Of a stretch of 64,000 nucleotides of DNA, positions 61,736-64,000 are shown piece after piece (positions within the stretch are counted from its first letter, which is position 1; every line of letters begins with the position of its first letter). The translations under genes were made by a program, and so were the position numbers. The DNA is from Streptomyces griseus subsp. griseus (GTDB lineage: Bacteria > Actinomycetota > Actinomycetes > Streptomycetales > Streptomycetaceae), in NCBI RefSeq assembly GCF_000720255.1, contig NZ_JOJE01000001.1, positions 434,001-498,000 on the forward strand. Direction: 5' to 3'. Below the pieces are notes generated by a model. It ran no database searches. It was not told the DNA's origin and worked only from the letters and a program-made list of their open reading frames with translations.

Positions 61736-62530
61736 GTGCCCGCCTCACCCACCACCCCCTGGCCGGACGGCCTCCGCTTCGCCTTCGGCACCCTGACCGT
61801 GCTGCCGGTCAAGGTGACTCGCTGGGACCGCGAGGCGGCGCGCGGCGGCATGCTGTGCGCCCCGGTGGCCGGACTCGTGGTCGGCGTGTGCGCCGCCGCG
61901 CTCGGGCTGCTGCTGCTCGTCCTGGGTGCCGGTCCCCTCCTCGCCGCCGTCGCCTCCGCCGCCGTACCGGCCGTGCTCACCCGCGGTCTGCACCTCGACG
62001 GGCTCGCCGACACCGCGGACGGGCTGGGCAGCGGGAAGCCCGCCGAGGACGCGCTGCGGATCATGAAGCAGTCCGACATCGGGCCGTTCGGCGTGATCAC
62101 CCTGGTGTTCGCGCTGTTCGCCCAGGTCGCCGCGCTGGCCGAGGCCTACGGCGACTCCTGGGGCCGGGGTGCGCTCGCCGCCGTCGTCTCCGCGTCCGCC
62201 GCCCGGCTGGCGCTGACGCTGGCGGCCCGCGCCGGGGTGCCGGCCGCCCGGCCCGAGGGGCTGGGGGCCGCGGTCGCCGGGGTGGTGCCCACCGCCGGCG
62301 CGGCGGTCGTCGCGCTCGCCGTCACCGGGTTCGCCGCGGCCGCGGGCGCCCTCGTCGGACCGTACGAGATCCTCCGCGCCGCCCTCGCGGTCGTCGTCGC
62401 GGCAGCCGTCGCCGAACTGCTGCTGCGGCACTGCACGCGCCGCTTCGGCGGGGTCACCGGCGACGTGTTCGGGGGGCTGGCGGAGACGGCGGCGACGACG
62501 GCTCTCGTGGTTGTGGCACTCGGCCACTGA
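61736..62530 (+). CDS. cobS: Adenosylcobinamide-GDP ribazoletransferase (cobalamin synthase)
   Basis: Membrane enzyme joining adenosylcobinamide-GDP and alpha-ribazole (or its phosphate) to finish cobalamin. The 264-residue protein starts with FAFGTLTVLPV, then has LTRGLHLDGLADTADGLGSGKPAEDALRIMKQSDIGPFGV (conserved Asp-rich metal motif spanning about 82-120, central DGLADTADG) and several helices. It ends with GDVFGGLAETA. Typical length for the family. GTG start, apparently leaderless. Together with the CobU fusion and CobT it gives a full nucleotide-loop assembly set. Confidence 0.94.
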   Translation: MPASPTTPWPDGLRFAFGTLTVLPVKVTRWDREAARGGMLCAPVAGLVVGVCAAALGLLLLVLGAGPLLAAVASAAVPAVLTRGLHLDGLADTADGLGSGKPAEDALRIMKQSDIGPFGVITLVFALFAQVAALAEAYGDSWGRGALAAVVSASAARLALTLAARAGVPAARPEGLGAAVAGVVPTAGAAVVALAVTGFAAAAGALVGPYEILRAALAVVVAAAVAELLLRHCTRRFGGVTGDVFGGLAETAATTALVVVALGH

Positions 62531-62588
62531 GCTCTCGGCTACTCTCTCGGCCGTACACGGACAACAGATCGTGATGCGGGGGATGTCT

Positions 62589-63194
62589 GTGCCGAGAACG
62601 CGCCGTGCCATGGCCTGGTCGATCGACTTCGCACTCGTGCTCGCGGCGGCCTCGGTGCTCGCCGTGTTCACCTTCCACCGGCTGTCCGCGCTCGTCACGG
62701 ACGTGCCGGAACTCGCCACCCGCAGCGGCTTCGACCTGCTCACCTCGCGCGGGGACGTGCTGGACGCCTCGGAGCGGTTGGGGCTGTCCCTGTGGAACAC
62801 GTCGGTGCTGTACGTGGAGGAGGCCTTCGGGCTGCTGGTCCTCGCCACGTTCCTCTACCAGTGGGCGTGCCTCGCCCTCGCCGGACGCACCGTCGGCAAG
62901 GCCCTGCTCGGGCTGAGGGTCTCCTCGTGCCGGGGCCGCCGGGCGGCTCTGCGGGCCGCCCTGACCACCACAGCCGACATCGCCGTGTACGCCGTGGCCT
63001 GCGTGCTGTTGGTGGAGGGCCACCTCGTGCTGTCGGTGCTGGTGTGGGCGGTGGCCGTGGTGGTCTTCCTCCTCAACGGGTTGTCCGTGCTGGCGCCCGG
63101 CCGGCGCTCCCTCGCCGACCGCATGGCGGGGACGTCCGTGACGGGGCTCGGACTCAGCACGCCCGGCGCCATGCCCCCAGTTCGTACTTCTTGA
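62589..63194 (+). CDS. RDD-family membrane protein
   Basis: A 201-residue protein with the RDD signature: TRRAMAWSIDFALVLAA (first Arg/Asp), LAGRTVGKALLGLRV and RRAALRAALTT, and about four transmembrane helices. Function in RDD proteins varies (some are ion transporters); none is shown here. GTG at the chosen position has GGGGGA 5 nt upstream, which is the right distance; an ATG two codons earlier overlaps that ribosome site. It is convergent with the lipoprotein gene, overlapping by 41 bp. Confidence 0.8.
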   Translation: MPRTRRAMAWSIDFALVLAAASVLAVFTFHRLSALVTDVPELATRSGFDLLTSRGDVLDASERLGLSLWNTSVLYVEEAFGLLVLATFLYQWACLALAGRTVGKALLGLRVSSCRGRRAALRAALTTTADIAVYAVACVLLVEGHLVLSVLVWAVAVVVFLLNGLSVLAPGRRSLADRMAGTSVTGLGLSTPGAMPPVRTS

Positions 63195-63957
63195 GCATCG
63201 AACTCAGCCGCAGGCGGCGGGAGTCGGCGCAGAAGCGGCCCGTGGGGAGTTCGTACTCGACGTGGAAGACCGCCTTGCCGGCCTTCACGAACGGCTCCAG
63301 GGTGGCGCATTCGTGGTACTGGGCGCACTGCTCGTTGACCGCGAAGTCGAAGTCGCCCACGAGCTGGGGGATCTGGTCGAGGTCGTTCTTCAGTCCGACG
63401 GACATCCCTCGTTCGTGGGCCATGCGCGCGATCAGGCGGTTGTAGCGGAGTTGGTCGGCCGCTTCGACGGGGAAGCCCGTGGTGTTGTCGTAGCCGTCCA
63501 TGTTGTCCGGCTCGACCGCGTCGAAGCCCTTCGCGCGGCACATGTCGAGGCGGGCCGCCATCAGGGGTTCCAGGACGTCGGTGCGGCGGATGTCGAGCCA
63601 GCGCTCGCCTTCCCAGCCGTTGCCCTTGCCCACCACCGACTTGGGGAACTTCCCGGCGTCCGGGCGCCAGTCCTCCAGGGCGCCGGTGGAGAGGTAACAG
63701 ATGACCTTGCGGCCCTCGTCGTGCAGGGCGGCGACGGTCCGCGCGGAGTGGTCGAAGCCGTCGATGTCGTAGACCGGCACGTCGACGGAGGTGTCGAGGC
63801 GGCCGCTGAGCTGCCACTGCCAGTCGATGCCGGGGGCGGGCCGCCAGCGCTCGCCGCTGTCCGTTGAACTGCCATGGCCTTCCTGCTCGTCATCAGGTGT
63901 GGAGGCGCAGCCGGCGAGCAGCAGTAGAAGGGCGACGAGCAGGATCGGGCGTTTCAC
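63154..63957 (-). CDS. GH114-like (endo-alpha-1,4-polygalactosaminidase) lipoprotein
   Basis: A 267-residue secreted lipoprotein: signal with lipobox LLAGC (Cys about 17), a short Ser/Asp linker and a TIM-barrel-like glycoside hydrolase 114 domain. The domain has WQWQLSGRLDTSVDVPVYDIDGFD, VICYLSTGALEDWRPD, DIRRTDVLEPLMAARLDMC, FDAVEPDNMDGYDN (acidic catalytic cluster, about 145-158) and MSVGLKNDL. It likely cuts a galactosaminoglycan-like exopolysaccharide on the cell surface. The end overlaps the RDD gene. It is the last complete gene; the window ends 43 bp upstream of its start. Confidence 0.85.
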   Translation of the reverse strand: MKRPILLVALLLLLAGCASTPDDEQEGHGSSTDSGERWRPAPGIDWQWQLSGRLDTSVDVPVYDIDGFDHSARTVAALHDEGRKVICYLSTGALEDWRPDAGKFPKSVVGKGNGWEGERWLDIRRTDVLEPLMAARLDMCRAKGFDAVEPDNMDGYDNTTGFPVEAADQLRYNRLIARMAHERGMSVGLKNDLDQIPQLVGDFDFAVNEQCAQYHECATLEPFVKAGKAVFHVEYELPTGRFCADSRRLRLSSMLKKYELGAWRRAC

Positions 63958-64000
63958 CGGGGCGTTCTCCAGGCTGGGGCGCGATGTTGTCCCATGGATG

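Overview
The window is a high-GC actinobacterial chromosome segment, almost certainly Streptomyces. Codon third positions are nearly all G or C, GTG, TTG and probably CTG starts are common, several starts appear leaderless with a TANNNT box 6-8 nt upstream, and the gene order matches what I recall of the Streptomyces coelicolor core chromosome around SCO2117-SCO2175. It looks like a conserved housekeeping region, not a mobile island: I see no transposase, integrase, tRNA, rRNA or CRISPR array. Gene names come from motif recognition and remembered families; no search was run.

Layout. 1-8.6 kb: end of a TrpE/G-type anthranilate synthase, a phosphofructokinase with an unusual active-site signature, the MacRS two-component pair, a PlsC-like acyltransferase, an Est30-like esterase, an EEP-family phosphatase and glucokinase GlkA. 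8.6-18.4 kb: a DUF5304 protein, a degenerate ArsA-like ATPase, an SRPBCC protein, a metallophosphoesterase, a FadD-type acyl-CoA ligase, a Tat-exported cholesterol oxidase, a PimB'-like mannosyltransferase and a GT87 mannosyltransferase. 18.4-28.3 kb: a MATE exporter facing a PadR regulator across a palindromic operator, a metallopeptidase-like lipoprotein, two tandem NlpC/P60 hydrolases, a NYN-domain protein, a rhomboid plus a stand-alone RAM protein, and a class-V aminotransferase preceded by a probable SAM-IV riboswitch.

28.6-39.2 kb holds trpD and the aerobic respiratory chain: qcrCAB with ctaE, and ctaC-ctaD-ctaF, with a small receiver-like protein and an L,D-transpeptidase between the two groups. 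Adjacent genes inside each block overlap by 4 bp (ATGA/GTGA), indicating translational coupling. 39.5-46.4 kb carries a cysteine desulfurase-TusA fusion, adenosine kinase, a large single-pass membrane protein, ErpA, NadA and a decayed beta-propeller fragment. 46.5-54.9 kb has an RND exporter next to a NarL-type two-component pair, then PspAA-PspA, a DUF3043 protein and a methyltransferase. 55.0-64.0 kb contains cobalamin nucleotide-loop genes (CobU fused to a degenerate metallo-beta-lactamase-like domain, CobT, CobS) mixed with an MprF-like lipid aminoacyltransferase, membrane proteins and a GH114-like lipoprotein.

The most informative non-coding signals are the SAM-IV-like aptamer before the class-V aminotransferase, the PadR/MATE operator, a TTACTG/CAGTAA palindrome between the phosphoesterase and fadD, a palindrome covering the ctaE start codon, two palindromes before nadA, three degenerate copies of a dispersed Streptomyces intergenic repeat, and several strong stem-loop terminators. 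Much of the layout (acyltransferase, ArsA-like ATPase, SRPBCC, fadD, pimB', GT87, NlpC/P60, trpD, ctaE-qcrCAB, ctaC/D/F, adoK, erpA) parallels Mycobacterium tuberculosis Rv2181-Rv2204c as I recall it, so this looks like an ancient actinobacterial neighbourhood for envelope lipids and respiration.
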